Shown: piece by piece, positions 1 to 8,670 of the stretch
Position numbering within the stretch: the stretch's first letter is position 1
How the letters are laid out: every line of letters starts with the position of its first letter
Assembly: GCF_004745645.1 (NCBI RefSeq)
Contig: NZ_SRMB01000003.1
Coordinates: forward strand, 558,001 to 622,000
Direction of reading: 5' to 3'
Length of the DNA: 64,000 nt
From: Hymenobacter metallicola
Lineage (GTDB): Bacteria > Bacteroidota > Bacteroidia > Cytophagales > Hymenobacteraceae
The notes under the pieces: generated by a model
Database searches by the model: none
What the model saw: only the letters and a program-made list of their open reading frames with translations
What the model was told of the DNA's origin: nothing
Position numbers and translations under genes: made by a program

Positions 1-495
1 GGTATCAGTCTTGGCTAGCATCCGGCCCTTGAGGTAGGCTTTTTCGGCCCATTCCGGCAGCTTGCGGCGGTTAAACTCGGTGGCCACGGGCACGACCTGC
101 GCAGCCGTCAGCTGGTTTATCACCCGCTCGTACTGCTTGGTAGCAGCGGGCTGGTCGCCGGCGGCGGTGTAGAGCCCGCCCAGCGCCACGCCGTAGGACG
201 ACTCCTCAGGCCGCTGCCGAATGGCCTTTTTGACCAATTTTTCGGCGTCCTTATACCGCTTCAGGTTTTCCAGAACGGTCAGATACTCGGGCAGTACGTT
301 GGGAGCGGCCTGTTCTTCGCTGCGCAGGCGCCCAAACAGAAAGGCGGCCTTTTCATTTTCGCCCTTGCGCGCATACTCCCGGGCCAAGGCAATGCCACCG
401 TCGTCCTGGGCCTGTAGCGGCTGTAGCCCCAACCCCACACACAGCACCAGAGCCGGACCAACTTTTACAAGGCGACGCAAAGAAAAATGACGCAT
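1..495 (-). CDS. TPR-repeat exported protein (3' end outside window)
   Basis: The reading frame opens with ATG at 495 and runs off the left edge, so only the first 165 residues are visible. Residues 1-29 form a typical signal peptide (MRHFSLRR, a hydrophobic stretch, then LQAQ), so the protein is probably periplasmic or envelope-attached. The rest is helical, with tetratricopeptide-like pairs around NEKAAFLFGRL, YKDAEKLVKKAIRQRPEE and GDQPAATKQYERVI, which normally serve protein-protein contacts. No enzymatic motif is visible. In Bacteroidota such proteins are often generic TPR proteins; the specific function is unknown. Confidence 0.75.
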   Translation of the reverse strand, partial: MRHFSLRRLVKVGPALVLCVGLGLQPLQAQDDGGIALAREYARKGENEKAAFLFGRLRSEEQAAPNVLPEYLTVLENLKRYKDAEKLVKKAIRQRPEESSYGVALGGLYTAAGDQPAATKQYERVINQLTAAQVVPVATEFNRRKLPEWAEKAYLKGRMLAKTDT

Positions 496-665
496 AGCGC
501 AGAATTCAAACAGGTAGTAATCTGAGACAGTAAACCGGCCACGGCTTACTTTCATTCATTTAGGGGCAAAAACCAACTGGTAAACGTAAAACCTCCACAG
601 GGAAGAATCTTCTCCAATCGAAAGAGGGGGTAGCGGCAGATGAGGCTGCGTTGGTTACTAAACAA

Positions 666-695
666 AAAGGGCCGTACCCGAAGATACAGCCCTTT
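666..695 (-). terminator. Terminator of the PpiD-like gene
   Basis: The arms AAAGGGC and GCCCTTT enclose a short loop, and on the minus strand a run of five T follows. It lies 25 bases beyond the stop codon of the foldase gene. Confidence 0.6.
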
Positions 696-720
696 CTGGT
701 GCTTTTAGATTTCCAGCGGC

Positions 721-2853
721 CTAGAAGAACTTGGTGCGCTCATCCTTGATGTTGGCATTGTTCTTCACGGCTTCGTAGATGGCGCCATCGGCACGGGCCG
801 TACGCTGGGCCGTCAGCTGTTGCCGCACGGCTTTTACGTCGGTCGGCACCGTGGGCTTTTCAATCTTCACGGGCTCCACAATCAGTACGCCCTGCTCGCC
901 CTGGAAGGGAGCCGACTGCTGACCGGGCTTCACCCCGTAGGCTTTGCCCACGGCCAGCGGCTCACCGCCCAGGCCCTGAATTACGCCGGTGCCCAGCACC
1001 ACATTGTCGGCCGTTTTCACCTGGGCCGTGGGGCCGTAGGCAGCCGCAATCTGCTCGAGCGTGCCTTTCTTACCGTTCAGCTTAGCCATGATCTGCTTGG
1101 CTTTCTCCTCGTTGCGCACGGCCGCCGACAGCTCCTGCTTCAGGCTGGCTACGTCGGCCGTGCCCTTGGCGCGCTCTTCGGTGAGCACGGCAATTACGTA
1201 CTGGTCCCCGATTTCGTACACTTCCGATACGTCACCGATTTTGGTTTCCTTACCGGCTTGGCCAGCCCCGTAGGCCCAGCGCACCAGTTCCCGGGCATTC
1301 TGCAGGTTGTTTACGGCACGGGCGTCGCTGCTCAGGCCTTTGGCTTCCTGCTTCTGCAGGGTTTTGTCGGCGGCCACGGCGGCCCGGAACGAGTTCAGGT
1401 CCGTAGCCTTGCCCTTGAGCTCCTGAGCCCGGGCGTAAGCAGCTTCGCGGGTAGCATCCGAAGGAGCAATACCTTTCTGCACAGCGGCAATCTGGTAGGT
1501 CTGGCTGGTCTTGGGCGCCGTGATTTTGATGATGTGGTAGCCGAATGAGGTTTCTACCGGGTTAGGCAGCAGGCCGGCCGAGGTAGCACCGAACACGGCT
1601 TTCTCAAACTCGGGCACCATACGGCCCTGGGTAAACCAGCCCAGGTCGCCACCGGTAGCGGTGGTACCATCGGTACCGTACTGACGAGCCATGGCGGCGA
1701 AGTCAGCCCCGCCTTTGATTTTGGCCAGTACGTCTTTGGCTTTGGCCAGCGCGGCGGCTTTGGCTTCGGGCGTAGCGCCTTCGGGCTTAATCAGGATGTG
1801 GCTGGCGCGGGCGGCAGCCTGAGCACCGGCCTTCTGACCAGTTACTTTGAAGATAGAGTACAGACCATTCTCGGCGTAGGGGCCGTATACCTGACCCACG
1901 GTGAGGGGCAGCTGCTGACGCAGCTTCTCGGGCATATCGGCCGGCGACACGTAGGCTGAGCTGTAGGGGTGCTCGGGGTCCGTGTTCAGCTTGGCAAACA
2001 GCGAGTCGTTGGGGGCGGTGCGGAACTGGGCAGCCAGCTCATCTACCTGCTTGCGAACCGCGGTGCTGTCTTCGACCGAAGCCGTAACCGGAATCGAGAC
2101 GTACTCCACGCTCCGACCGGCTTCTACTTTGTAACGGCCCTTATTCTTGTCGAGGTAGGCTTGCAACTGCTCATCGCTCACCTTTACGGCCGAGTCCGAG
2201 ATAGAGAAGTACGGCACAAACAGGTACCGGATGCTGGCGCGGGTGTTCTGGTTCTCGTTGTACTGCTTCACCTCCGCCGTCGTCACGTAAGTCGAGAGCT
2301 TAAGCAGGTTGTTGTACTTGTTGCCCATGCGCTCCTGGGGCAGGTTGGCTTCGAAGTTGCGCCAGGCGTCCTGGGCCTGGGGAGGCAGCTTGTCGAGGTT
2401 GCGCAGGTACTCAATCACCTTGGTGCGGTCGAACTGGCCGGTCTGCTGGTCGGTGAAGGCTTGGCGGATGCTGGGGTGAATATTCTTACCCTGCACCATG
2501 TCGGTCAGCTCGTCGTCGGAAACCGTGATGCCCAGCTTTTCGAATTCCTTGGAGAAGGCAATGCGGTAGATGGTCTGGTTCCAGGCCTGGTCGCGCAGGT
2601 AGCCCATGGCCTGCTCGTCGGGCTGGCGGCCCTGCTGGGAAATGTAGTTTTGCTTGGCTTGCTCTAAGGCCGCCTGGAAAGCTTCATAATCTACTTTTTC
2701 GCCGGCTATTTCGCCTACCGAATTCTCATTACGGTTAAACAGGCGGTTTTTACCGCCTATCAGGTCGCCCCCGACGATAAAGAGCAGCAAGCCGATGGCA
2801 ACAATGCCAACCGCCCAACTCGATTTTTCTCGGATCGTGTTAATTAATGCCAT
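721..2853 (-). CDS. ppiD: PpiD/SurA-like membrane-anchored peptidyl-prolyl isomerase
   Basis: A 710-residue protein with one N-terminal membrane anchor (residues about 12-29), so the bulk lies in the periplasm. A SurA_N/PpiD chaperone-like region follows (GEIAGEKVDYEAF). A parvulin PPIC domain lies at about 349-441, from ASHILIKPEG to SFGYHIIKI, with the typical GGDLGWF motif. It probably helps fold outer-membrane and secreted proteins by proline isomerisation and holdase activity. The length exceeds the E. coli protein (623 residues) but is usual for Bacteroidota. The ATG start puts the anchor at the extreme N terminus, as in the family. It appears to be a single-gene unit with its own promoter-like sequence and terminator. 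Confidence 0.9.
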   Translation of the reverse strand: MALINTIREKSSWAVGIVAIGLLLFIVGGDLIGGKNRLFNRNENSVGEIAGEKVDYEAFQAALEQAKQNYISQQGRQPDEQAMGYLRDQAWNQTIYRIAFSKEFEKLGITVSDDELTDMVQGKNIHPSIRQAFTDQQTGQFDRTKVIEYLRNLDKLPPQAQDAWRNFEANLPQERMGNKYNNLLKLSTYVTTAEVKQYNENQNTRASIRYLFVPYFSISDSAVKVSDEQLQAYLDKNKGRYKVEAGRSVEYVSIPVTASVEDSTAVRKQVDELAAQFRTAPNDSLFAKLNTDPEHPYSSAYVSPADMPEKLRQQLPLTVGQVYGPYAENGLYSIFKVTGQKAGAQAAARASHILIKPEGATPEAKAAALAKAKDVLAKIKGGADFAAMARQYGTDGTTATGGDLGWFTQGRMVPEFEKAVFGATSAGLLPNPVETSFGYHIIKITAPKTSQTYQIAAVQKGIAPSDATREAAYARAQELKGKATDLNSFRAAVAADKTLQKQEAKGLSSDARAVNNLQNARELVRWAYGAGQAGKETKIGDVSEVYEIGDQYVIAVLTEERAKGTADVASLKQELSAAVRNEEKAKQIMAKLNGKKGTLEQIAAAYGPTAQVKTADNVVLGTGVIQGLGGEPLAVGKAYGVKPGQQSAPFQGEQGVLIVEPVKIEKPTVPTDVKAVRQQLTAQRTARADGAIYEAVKNNANIKDERTKFF

Positions 2854-2891
2854 TTACTTGAAAAAAAGCGCGGTAAAAAAGTAGAAAGAGG

Positions 2892-2924
2892 TGCAAAATA
2901 ACCAGAATCCGCCGGACATTCAAA
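2892..2924 (-). promoter_or_regulatory. Possible Bacteroidota-type promoter for ppiD
   Basis: On the minus strand a TTTG is followed about 20 bases later by TATTTTGC, close to the -33 TTTG / -7 TAnnTTTG consensus of Bacteroidota. It lies about 40-70 bases upstream of the ppiD start. Inference from sequence only. Confidence 0.4.
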
Positions 2925-2939
2925 GTTAGCCCGACGCAA

Positions 2940-2967
2940 GCACGCCCGGAGGCTAGTCCGGGCGTGC
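2940..2967 (-). terminator. Hairpin after the coaX-lptC operon
   Basis: A perfect 11-bp stem (GCACGCCCGGA / TCCGGGCGTGC) with a 6-base loop, 18 bases beyond the last stop codon of the operon. There is no strong T run, so termination is inferred. Confidence 0.5.
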
Positions 2968-2984
2968 AAGTTTCAGGTAGAAAG

Positions 2985-3269
2985 CTAGTTTCGGGGCTTC
3001 TTGCGCGGTTTCGATTTACCGGGGTTTGCCGCCGTTTTGGGTTTGTTCTGTTGCTGGGCCAGGAAGGTGGCTTCCTTTTCCCGCTGTTTGAGGTAGCGGT
3101 AGTACATAATGCAGGCCAGGGAAATCATGAACAGCCAGTAATTGCGCTGCAAGCTTTCCATGGGCACCTTCGGGTTGTTTTCGACCAGCGTCTGATACAC
3201 GCCAATAACGAAGGTGACCACGCCGACCGAAAACAGGACTGTGCGCCACAAAGACGGGTCAATGCGCAT
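2985..3269 (-). CDS. Small membrane protein of unknown function
   Basis: A 94-residue protein with two predicted membrane segments (about residues 11-27 and 44-58: VLFSVGVVTFVIGVYQTL and YWLFMISLACIMYY) and a very basic Lys/Arg/Pro tail ending KPRKKPRN. It is the last gene of the coaX - outer-membrane protein - lptC operon, 12 bases after lptC. The family is not recognised; similar small proteins follow lptC in other Bacteroidota, but no function can be assigned from sequence. Confidence 0.7.
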   Translation of the reverse strand: MRIDPSLWRTVLFSVGVVTFVIGVYQTLVENNPKVPMESLQRNYWLFMISLACIMYYRYLKQREKEATFLAQQQNKPKTAANPGKSKPRKKPRN

Positions 3270-3281
3270 TATAGAAGGCAG

Positions 3282-3875
3282 TTATTGTTTTGGCGCGTCC
3301 GGGTTTATCGTAAAGATGCCCGTTGGATTAAGGATACTGTAGAGCGAAAAGTCCTGGTTGGCCGTCAGGCCATTGCCGGTCAGGATTTCGGTCTGGGTTT
3401 CGACCCGGACCAGAGTTTCGGGCTTGGTGTAGATGACGGCTTTCACCCGGTCATAAAACAGCTCTTCCGTATTCATCTTCTGCTGCTTGACCTGGTTGGC
3501 CACGCGCACGTCGCCCCGCACCACGTACAGGTTTTTAGCCTTGTCGTACTTGGCGTAGTTGCCTTCCAGGGTGTTGATGACCGTGCGGCCACCTTCCCCG
3601 TAGAAACTCACCTTCACGCCCTTGGGGTAGATCTGGTCACCGGTTTCGTAGGTCTGCTCGATGGGGGCCGTCAGGCGAATCTGAAGTTTTGCCGAGTCGC
3701 TGAGCAGCGTCAGCACATTGGTGGTTTCGGCGGCGGGGCCTTTGTACACCACTTTCTTGGCTACCTCCGTATCCTTTTTCTTGCAGCCCCAGCTACTGAC
3801 CGTCGCCAGCAACGAGCCCCAAAGCAGCCAATAATGCACGCGGGTAGCCGGCATAACAGCGGGTAGCTTACTCAA
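3282..3875 (-). CDS. lptC: LptC-like LPS export protein (lipoprotein)
   Basis: A 197-residue protein with an N-terminal hydrophobic segment and a probable lipobox (SSWGC, Cys at about residue 31). The body is a repeated beta-strand pattern typical of LptC/OstA-fold proteins: SAKLQIRLTAP, YPKGVKVSFY, NTLEGNYAKYD, VRGDVRV and LFYDR. LptC takes lipopolysaccharide from the LptBFG pump and hands it across the periplasm. The E. coli protein has a transmembrane anchor, whereas a lipoprotein anchor is common in Bacteroidota. The start overlaps the stop of the preceding outer-membrane protein gene by 8 bases, suggesting translational coupling. Confidence 0.85.
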   Translation of the reverse strand: MSKLPAVMPATRVHYWLLWGSLLATVSSWGCKKKDTEVAKKVVYKGPAAETTNVLTLLSDSAKLQIRLTAPIEQTYETGDQIYPKGVKVSFYGEGGRTVINTLEGNYAKYDKAKNLYVVRGDVRVANQVKQQKMNTEELFYDRVKAVIYTKPETLVRVETQTEILTGNGLTANQDFSLYSILNPTGIFTINPDAPKQ

Positions 3876-5232
3876 TCTTGCGTTTGATAAACCAACGGTT
3901 GTTCAGCGTCACGCCCAGCTGCATCCGGACATAGTCCTCCTTTACATTGCTGATAACGCGCGACGTTCCGTTTTCGGTCAGGGTACTGCTTTCCGTATTG
4001 CCCCGCTGCCCGTAGCTGAAAGCTAGGCTGATAATGGTAGCATCAAGCGGGGTGGCTGAAGGCATTGGAAAGGCAAAGCCCCAGCTTACGGCCCGGTCGT
4101 AGAGAGCTTTGCCGTTGGGCCGATAGGGCATCTGGCCTACGCTCAGCCCAGCCCGGTAGCTGACGCGCTTAAAGTAGTTATCGACCGAAGTAGGATCGGG
4201 AGCAAACTCGCCGCCAATGCCTACCCGCACGGTGTTATTCAGCGCCGTGTTGGCACCGGAACCCGAGAACCCTCTGAACTTGGACCACTGCTGCTGGGAT
4301 ACATCCACGCTGGCACTCCAGTTCTTGTTGTTATCGAGCGTAATGCCCAACTGCGTTAGGGCTGGCAGCGTGGCCGAGCCCTTCTGGTCATTGACCAAGG
4401 CCAGTTCTTCTATCAGTACTCCCTGCACATCTTCCCGGCGCAGCGAAGTGCTGCGGGTACCGTTTAGTTTGGTCTGGAAGGTATGAACTGCGCCCAGGTT
4501 GTAGTTGAGGTTGTCGTTGACTTTGCCCCGGTAATGCACCCCACCCCGGAAGGTGAAGTCGGAGTAACGCATCTTGTCGGCTACGGCTGAGGTCGTAGGA
4601 TTATTATCCTCAGTCGTGGTAGGGTCATCGACGGGCGACTTCACCGTGGTGGCAATGGATTCGTCGATAGTGCCGAAGACGTAGGAAGCCGTGGCACCCA
4701 CCGTCAGCCCTTTGGCCAGGCGAAAGGCATGGGCCATGTACGCTTCCGTAATTTCACCTTCTCCCTTCTGCCGCTTTTCTACCAGCAACCCGCTGGGGTC
4801 ATTGGCGATAGACTCGCTCGTAAATGACTCGTAATCCACCGAGCTCAAGGGTTTAAGACCAATAGCCGCCGCCCAGCTTTTGGAGATGGGCAGACTTAGG
4901 GCCAGATAGCCCAAATTGCCGCTACCGGTTTTATTGGTTGAAGTAGCATTACGCAGGGTTTTGTACTGTCCATTAAATCCTGCTTCATAGGTGGTACGGC
5001 CGGTATAGTACAGCAGGGCCGGGTTGATATCGTTGACATTAATGCTATTGGGCGACGCCAAGCCGACTCCGCCCATAGCCTGCTGGCGTACGCCTCCCAG
5101 GTTGGGAACATAGTCGCCTAGCCCTAAACGTGAATAGGGAGAGTTGCCCAGGCCCTGGCCATAGACATTGGGGGCGGCCATCAGGCCCAGTACTACCAGC
5201 CCTACAAAGCCAGCCGAGTTAGTTTTCAACAT
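3868..5232 (-). CDS. OmpP1/FadL-like outer-membrane beta-barrel protein
   Basis: I place the start at 5232 (MLKTNSAGFVG), because this gives a clean signal peptide ending NVYGQ; the frame is open a further 51 bases upstream. The 454-residue mature protein has alternating amphipathic strands, an early GNSPYSRLGLGD motif common in Bacteroidota outer-membrane proteins, and a terminal strand before the stop. It is probably an outer-membrane barrel. The gene sits between coaX (14-base overlap at its start) and lptC (8-base overlap at its end), an arrangement seen in related genomes. A transport or assembly role is plausible but unproven. Confidence 0.8.
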   Translation of the reverse strand: MLKTNSAGFVGLVVLGLMAAPNVYGQGLGNSPYSRLGLGDYVPNLGGVRQQAMGGVGLASPNSINVNDINPALLYYTGRTTYEAGFNGQYKTLRNATSTNKTGSGNLGYLALSLPISKSWAAAIGLKPLSSVDYESFTSESIANDPSGLLVEKRQKGEGEITEAYMAHAFRLAKGLTVGATASYVFGTIDESIATTVKSPVDDPTTTEDNNPTTSAVADKMRYSDFTFRGGVHYRGKVNDNLNYNLGAVHTFQTKLNGTRSTSLRREDVQGVLIEELALVNDQKGSATLPALTQLGITLDNNKNWSASVDVSQQQWSKFRGFSGSGANTALNNTVRVGIGGEFAPDPTSVDNYFKRVSYRAGLSVGQMPYRPNGKALYDRAVSWGFAFPMPSATPLDATIISLAFSYGQRGNTESSTLTENGTSRVISNVKEDYVRMQLGVTLNNRWFIKRKIE

Positions 5233-5962
5233 TATGCACCAGTATTCGGTGAAGCCCAATGAGCACGAGCTCCGGAATGACAAAGATACGGCCTTTCAGC
5301 CGTGGTTGGAAAAAGCCGGCATCGCCCCCGGCCAGCACGACCCGCAGATCCGGATTCTGAACCTGATATGCTTCAATAAATCCGTTTACTTCGGCCACCG
5401 CCCCGTTGAGGACGCCGCTGCGAATGGCGGCCTGCGTGTCGTCGCCGGCCCACGCCACGGGAGCAGCCAGATCCGGCGGCATAGCTACCAACGGCAGGCG
5501 GCCGGTAAACGTGTGCAGGGCCTCAAACCGCAGCCGCAGCCCCGGCGCGATACTGCCGCCCCGAAACGTGTGCCCCCCTTCCACCCAGTCGCATTTAATG
5601 GCAGTACCCGCGTCGACGATTAGCGTATCGTGCGTGGGCCAAAACCAAGCGGCACCGACGGCCGCTGCCAGCCGGTCGGCCCCGAGCGTGTGTGGCGTGG
5701 CATAGGCATTGCGAATGGGCAAAGGCGTCGTGGCCGGCACAAACTCCAGCACCTTGCCTTTAATCTGCTTCTGCCATTGCCGGGCCCAAGCGGCCGTATC
5801 TTCGGCCACCGAGCTAACGATGACGTGGTCGGGCTGTAGCCGTTCCAGTAAGTACCTCACCTGCCCTATCGACTCGGCTAAGGCCGCTTCGAGCAGCACG
5901 TCGCCAGCAAAGCAGCCGTACTTCACGGTGGTGTTGCCAATATCAAGGGTTAGGGTACGCAT
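5219..5962 (-). CDS. coaX: Type III pantothenate kinase
   Basis: Catalyses the first step of coenzyme A synthesis, phosphorylation of pantothenate. The 247-residue protein starts at ATG 5962 (MRTLTLDIGNTTVKYG), which carries the ASKHA-fold phosphate motif DxGN. Also visible are GADRLAAAVGA and VDAGTAIKCDW, which hold the catalytic Asp, and GGSIAPGL, all hallmarks of CoaX. The frame is open further upstream but without homologous sequence. It is the first gene of a four-gene operon with an outer-membrane protein gene, lptC and a small membrane protein gene. Confidence 0.95.
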   Translation of the reverse strand: MRTLTLDIGNTTVKYGCFAGDVLLEAALAESIGQVRYLLERLQPDHVIVSSVAEDTAAWARQWQKQIKGKVLEFVPATTPLPIRNAYATPHTLGADRLAAAVGAAWFWPTHDTLIVDAGTAIKCDWVEGGHTFRGGSIAPGLRLRFEALHTFTGRLPLVAMPPDLAAPVAWAGDDTQAAIRSGVLNGAVAEVNGFIEAYQVQNPDLRVVLAGGDAGFFQPRLKGRIFVIPELVLIGLHRILVHNVEN

Positions 5963-6044
5963 GGAAAGAATAACAATAGCGGGGCGGCCTTCCGGACTTG
6001 CGTCCCCTTGTTCAGGTTGCTGATACCTGGGGTAGTATACCAAA

Positions 6045-6076
6045 CAGGCTGGCTGTATGAGTCAACAGCCAGCCTG
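6045..6076 (-). terminator. Terminator-like hairpin after rluB
   Basis: A perfect 12-bp stem CAGGCTGGCTGT / ACAGCCAGCCTG with an 8-base loop, 13 bases past the pseudouridine synthase stop codon. Confidence 0.55.
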
Positions 6077-6088
6077 CAGGTTGCTTGG

Positions 6089-7870
6089 TTAGAGGAAATA
6101 CTTCAGACGAATCACTTCCTTTTCCGTCAGGAAGCGCCACTTGCCCCGGGGCAGGTCCTTCTTGGTCAGGCCCGCGTATTGTACCCGGTCTAGGGTGACT
6201 ACCTCATACCCCAGATGCTCGAAGATGCGGCGCACGATACGGTTGCGGCCCAGGTGCAGTTCAATGCCCACAAAGTGTGGGTTGCCCGCCACCACAGCCA
6301 CATCATCCACCTCTGCCTTGCCATCTTCCAGGTCGAGGCCGGCCGCAATCTGCTTCAGGTGTTCCTCCGTCAGGGGCTTGTTCAGCTCTACCTGGTAGAT
6401 CTTCTTGTTCTTGTGCGAAGGATGCGAAAGTTTCTGCGCTACTTCTCCGTCATTGGTGAAAAGCAGCAGGCCTGTGGTATTACGGTCGAGACGGCCAACT
6501 GGGAAGATACGCTCCCGCGAGGCCGAAGCGACCAGTTCCATTACCGTGCGGCGGCCTTCCGGGTCGTCCGTAGTGGTCAGAAAATCCTTGGGCTTGTTGA
6601 GCAACACGTACACGTGCTTCTCGCGCTTCAGATTGGTCTTGCCATACTGCACCGTGTCGGTGGGCTGCACCTGGTAACCCATTTCCGTAACCACTTCGCC
6701 ATTCACGCGAATTTCGCCAGCGGCAATCAGCGAGTCGGCTTCCCGACGCGAACAAATACCGGCATTCGCAATGTAGCGGTTCAGGCGCGTCGTGTCGGCA
6801 TGCGTGTCTTCCTCAACCCGCCGGCGCTTGTTACCCCGGGTTTTATCTTCCTCGTAGTGGCGCAGGTTTTTGTAATCGGGGGCTTCCCCAGCTACCTCGC
6901 CACGCTTGGGCTTGTCGGCCCGGTTTTCGAAAGCAGGCCGCACGGGGCGCTCCGAACGTTCGCCGTAGGGCCGTGCTTCCCGCTTATCGCCGTACGCCGG
7001 CTTGTCGCCAAACGTACGGGGCTTAGAATCCCCACGAGCTTCCCGCTTGTCGCCGTAGGGCTTGCTGCCAAAGCTGGGCCGCTCGCCGAAGCTACGATTG
7101 CCAAAGCCGCTTTCCCGACGGTCGGGCGTGCTGCGGCGCTCCTCCCGACCAAAACCGCTTTCCGACCGCTCCGTGCGGGGCTTCTCCTCGCGGTTGAAAC
7201 CCTCGGGTACTCCGCGAAAATCGAAAGGCCGAGCCGGTCGAATAGCGCGGTTAGGTCCCGTGTCGGCGTCGCGCTCCTCCCGATGAAAATCGACCGGCGG
7301 CTCGGGCATGCTGGGCTTGGGTTGAACAAAGGGGTTTACTTTGTTGAACTTCCGGTTACGCTCACCGGCGCCCCCGCGGGGTACGGCAGGCTTGCCTTCC
7401 TGCTGATAGGGCTGGCCGGGCCAGTTGGCCTTGGGCTCGTAAGGCCGGGCCGGACGTTCATCACGGCGCTCATCGTTGCGGCGGAAGCCATTCCGCTCGT
7501 TGTCGCGGCCGAAGGAACGACGCTCGTCTCCTCCATCGCGGCGCGAACCACCGAAGCTGCCACGGCTGCCCGAACCCTCATTGCGACCAAAGCCGCCGGG
7601 CCCGCTGCCAAACTTGCGCGGACCACCTTCGTTGCCGCCGAAGCGCTTGCTGCCGCCTGAACTAGGACGGCTACCGGAGCGGTCGAAAGAAGGCCGGGAG
7701 GAAGAGTCCCGTCTCCCACCCTCATTGCCGGAGCGGCTGCCCCCAAATCCTCCTTCGCCGGGTCGGGAAAAGGATTTGCGCGGACCACCGCTGTTACTAA
7801 AATTGCCGGTTGGTTGGTCGCCGGTGCGCCCGCGCCGGGCCGGATTGTCATCGTTATGTTTCTTGCCCAT
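6089..7870 (-). CDS. rluB: RluB/RsuA-family pseudouridine synthase with long Arg/Gly-rich N terminus
   Basis: A 593-residue protein of which only the last 235 residues form the enzyme. An S4 RNA-binding domain starts at about residue 358 (TRLNRYIANAGICSRREAD). The RsuA/RluB catalytic domain holds the nucleophilic Asp in GRLDRNTTGLLLF (about 457). It converts uridine to pseudouridine in rRNA, probably 23S. The first ~355 residues are low-complexity Arg/Gly/Ser/Asp/Phe sequence with many RRD, FGG and GNEGG repeats, probably disordered and RNA-binding. Such tails occur in Bacteroidota RluB but this one is long. The ATG at 7870 begins MGKKHNDDNP; no better internal start precedes the S4 domain. 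Confidence 0.9.
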   Translation of the reverse strand: MGKKHNDDNPARRGRTGDQPTGNFSNSGGPRKSFSRPGEGGFGGSRSGNEGGRRDSSSRPSFDRSGSRPSSGGSKRFGGNEGGPRKFGSGPGGFGRNEGSGSRGSFGGSRRDGGDERRSFGRDNERNGFRRNDERRDERPARPYEPKANWPGQPYQQEGKPAVPRGGAGERNRKFNKVNPFVQPKPSMPEPPVDFHREERDADTGPNRAIRPARPFDFRGVPEGFNREEKPRTERSESGFGREERRSTPDRRESGFGNRSFGERPSFGSKPYGDKREARGDSKPRTFGDKPAYGDKREARPYGERSERPVRPAFENRADKPKRGEVAGEAPDYKNLRHYEEDKTRGNKRRRVEEDTHADTTRLNRYIANAGICSRREADSLIAAGEIRVNGEVVTEMGYQVQPTDTVQYGKTNLKREKHVYVLLNKPKDFLTTTDDPEGRRTVMELVASASRERIFPVGRLDRNTTGLLLFTNDGEVAQKLSHPSHKNKKIYQVELNKPLTEEHLKQIAAGLDLEDGKAEVDDVAVVAGNPHFVGIELHLGRNRIVRRIFEHLGYEVVTLDRVQYAGLTKKDLPRGKWRFLTEKEVIRLKYFL

Positions 7871-7965
7871 GGTTGCAAGTATACGTGCCGTATCGCTACG
7901 GTACAGGTTGAAAAGTTATGCGGAGATAGATAAGCAGCGGACTAACGCAGTAGCCCAGAAAACAG

Positions 7966-8017
7966 TGCCCGGACTAGCGGCGCGGCTGGTAAGAGCCGCC
8001 TGCCGAAAGTCCGGGCA
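7966..8017 (-). terminator. Nested hairpin after the TraR/DksA gene
   Basis: An outer stem TGCCCGGACT / AGTCCGGGCA encloses an inner GCGGCT / AGCCGC hairpin, 24 bases beyond the TraR/DksA-type stop codon. Confidence 0.5.
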
Positions 8018-8040
8018 AGGAGTGTAGGTGTGGAACGCGG

Positions 8041-8424
8041 CTAGTCGCGACGTGCCATCTTAGCTTCGATGGAATGTTGAGTGTGCGGTACCGCACGCAG
8101 GCGTTCCTTAGGAATCAGCTTGCCCGTGCCGATGCACACGCCGTAGGTACCGTTCTTGATGCGTACCAGCGCGTTTTCAAGCTGCTGAATGAACTTCATC
8201 TGGCGTGAAGCCAGCTGGTTCATGCTTTCCTTTTCAGCCGTATCAGCCCCGTCTTCCAGCACTTTGGCGGAGGAAGCAGTGTTGTCGGTACCCGAATCGT
8301 TGCGGCGGCTCAGGGTTTCTTTGATGAATGCTACTTCCTTGCGGGCTGCGTTGAGTTTATCTTGGATAATTTCCGCAAACTCAGCCAGTTCTTCCCTGGA
8401 ATAGCGTAGGTTTTCTTCACTCAT
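8041..8424 (-). CDS. TraR/DksA-type transcription regulator
   Basis: A 127-residue protein with an N-terminal coiled coil (about 1-85, EELAEFAEIIQDKLNAARKE and following) and a C-terminal TraR/DksA zinc-finger-like region: YGVCIGTGKLIPKERL...TQHSIEAK. The proteobacterial four-cysteine zinc site is reduced to one Cys, as is usual in Bacteroidota homologues, so zinc binding is doubtful. DksA proteins bind the RNA polymerase secondary channel and modulate rRNA and stress promoters. It lies alone between rluB and ribH, with a long upstream region. Confidence 0.88.
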   Translation of the reverse strand: MSEENLRYSREELAEFAEIIQDKLNAARKEVAFIKETLSRRNDSGTDNTASSAKVLEDGADTAEKESMNQLASRQMKFIQQLENALVRIKNGTYGVCIGTGKLIPKERLRAVPHTQHSIEAKMARRD

Positions 8425-8670
8425 GGGGGTTCAGGGAGAGGTTAACAAATTAAATATTAAGTTCTTACCAAGCAACGTCTTAGCAAAACACCGGCATATT
8501 TGGCTTTTTAACAGCACACCTTTCAAATAAGTTTGCTGTTGAGCCTCCCGCACAGATTGGGCTTCCGGTTTCGGCGTATTCCCGCGCTATTTGGCCGCAA
8601 AGCTACGCTTTTGTCCGATAATCAGCCAGCTACGATTTTTCTTTGCGGCACTTCTCTGGTAACCTCAACA

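Noticed and set aside
6215..7660. 481-codon plus-strand frame opposite rluB
   Set aside because: High-GC antisense shadow of the Arg/Gly tail; no known motif.
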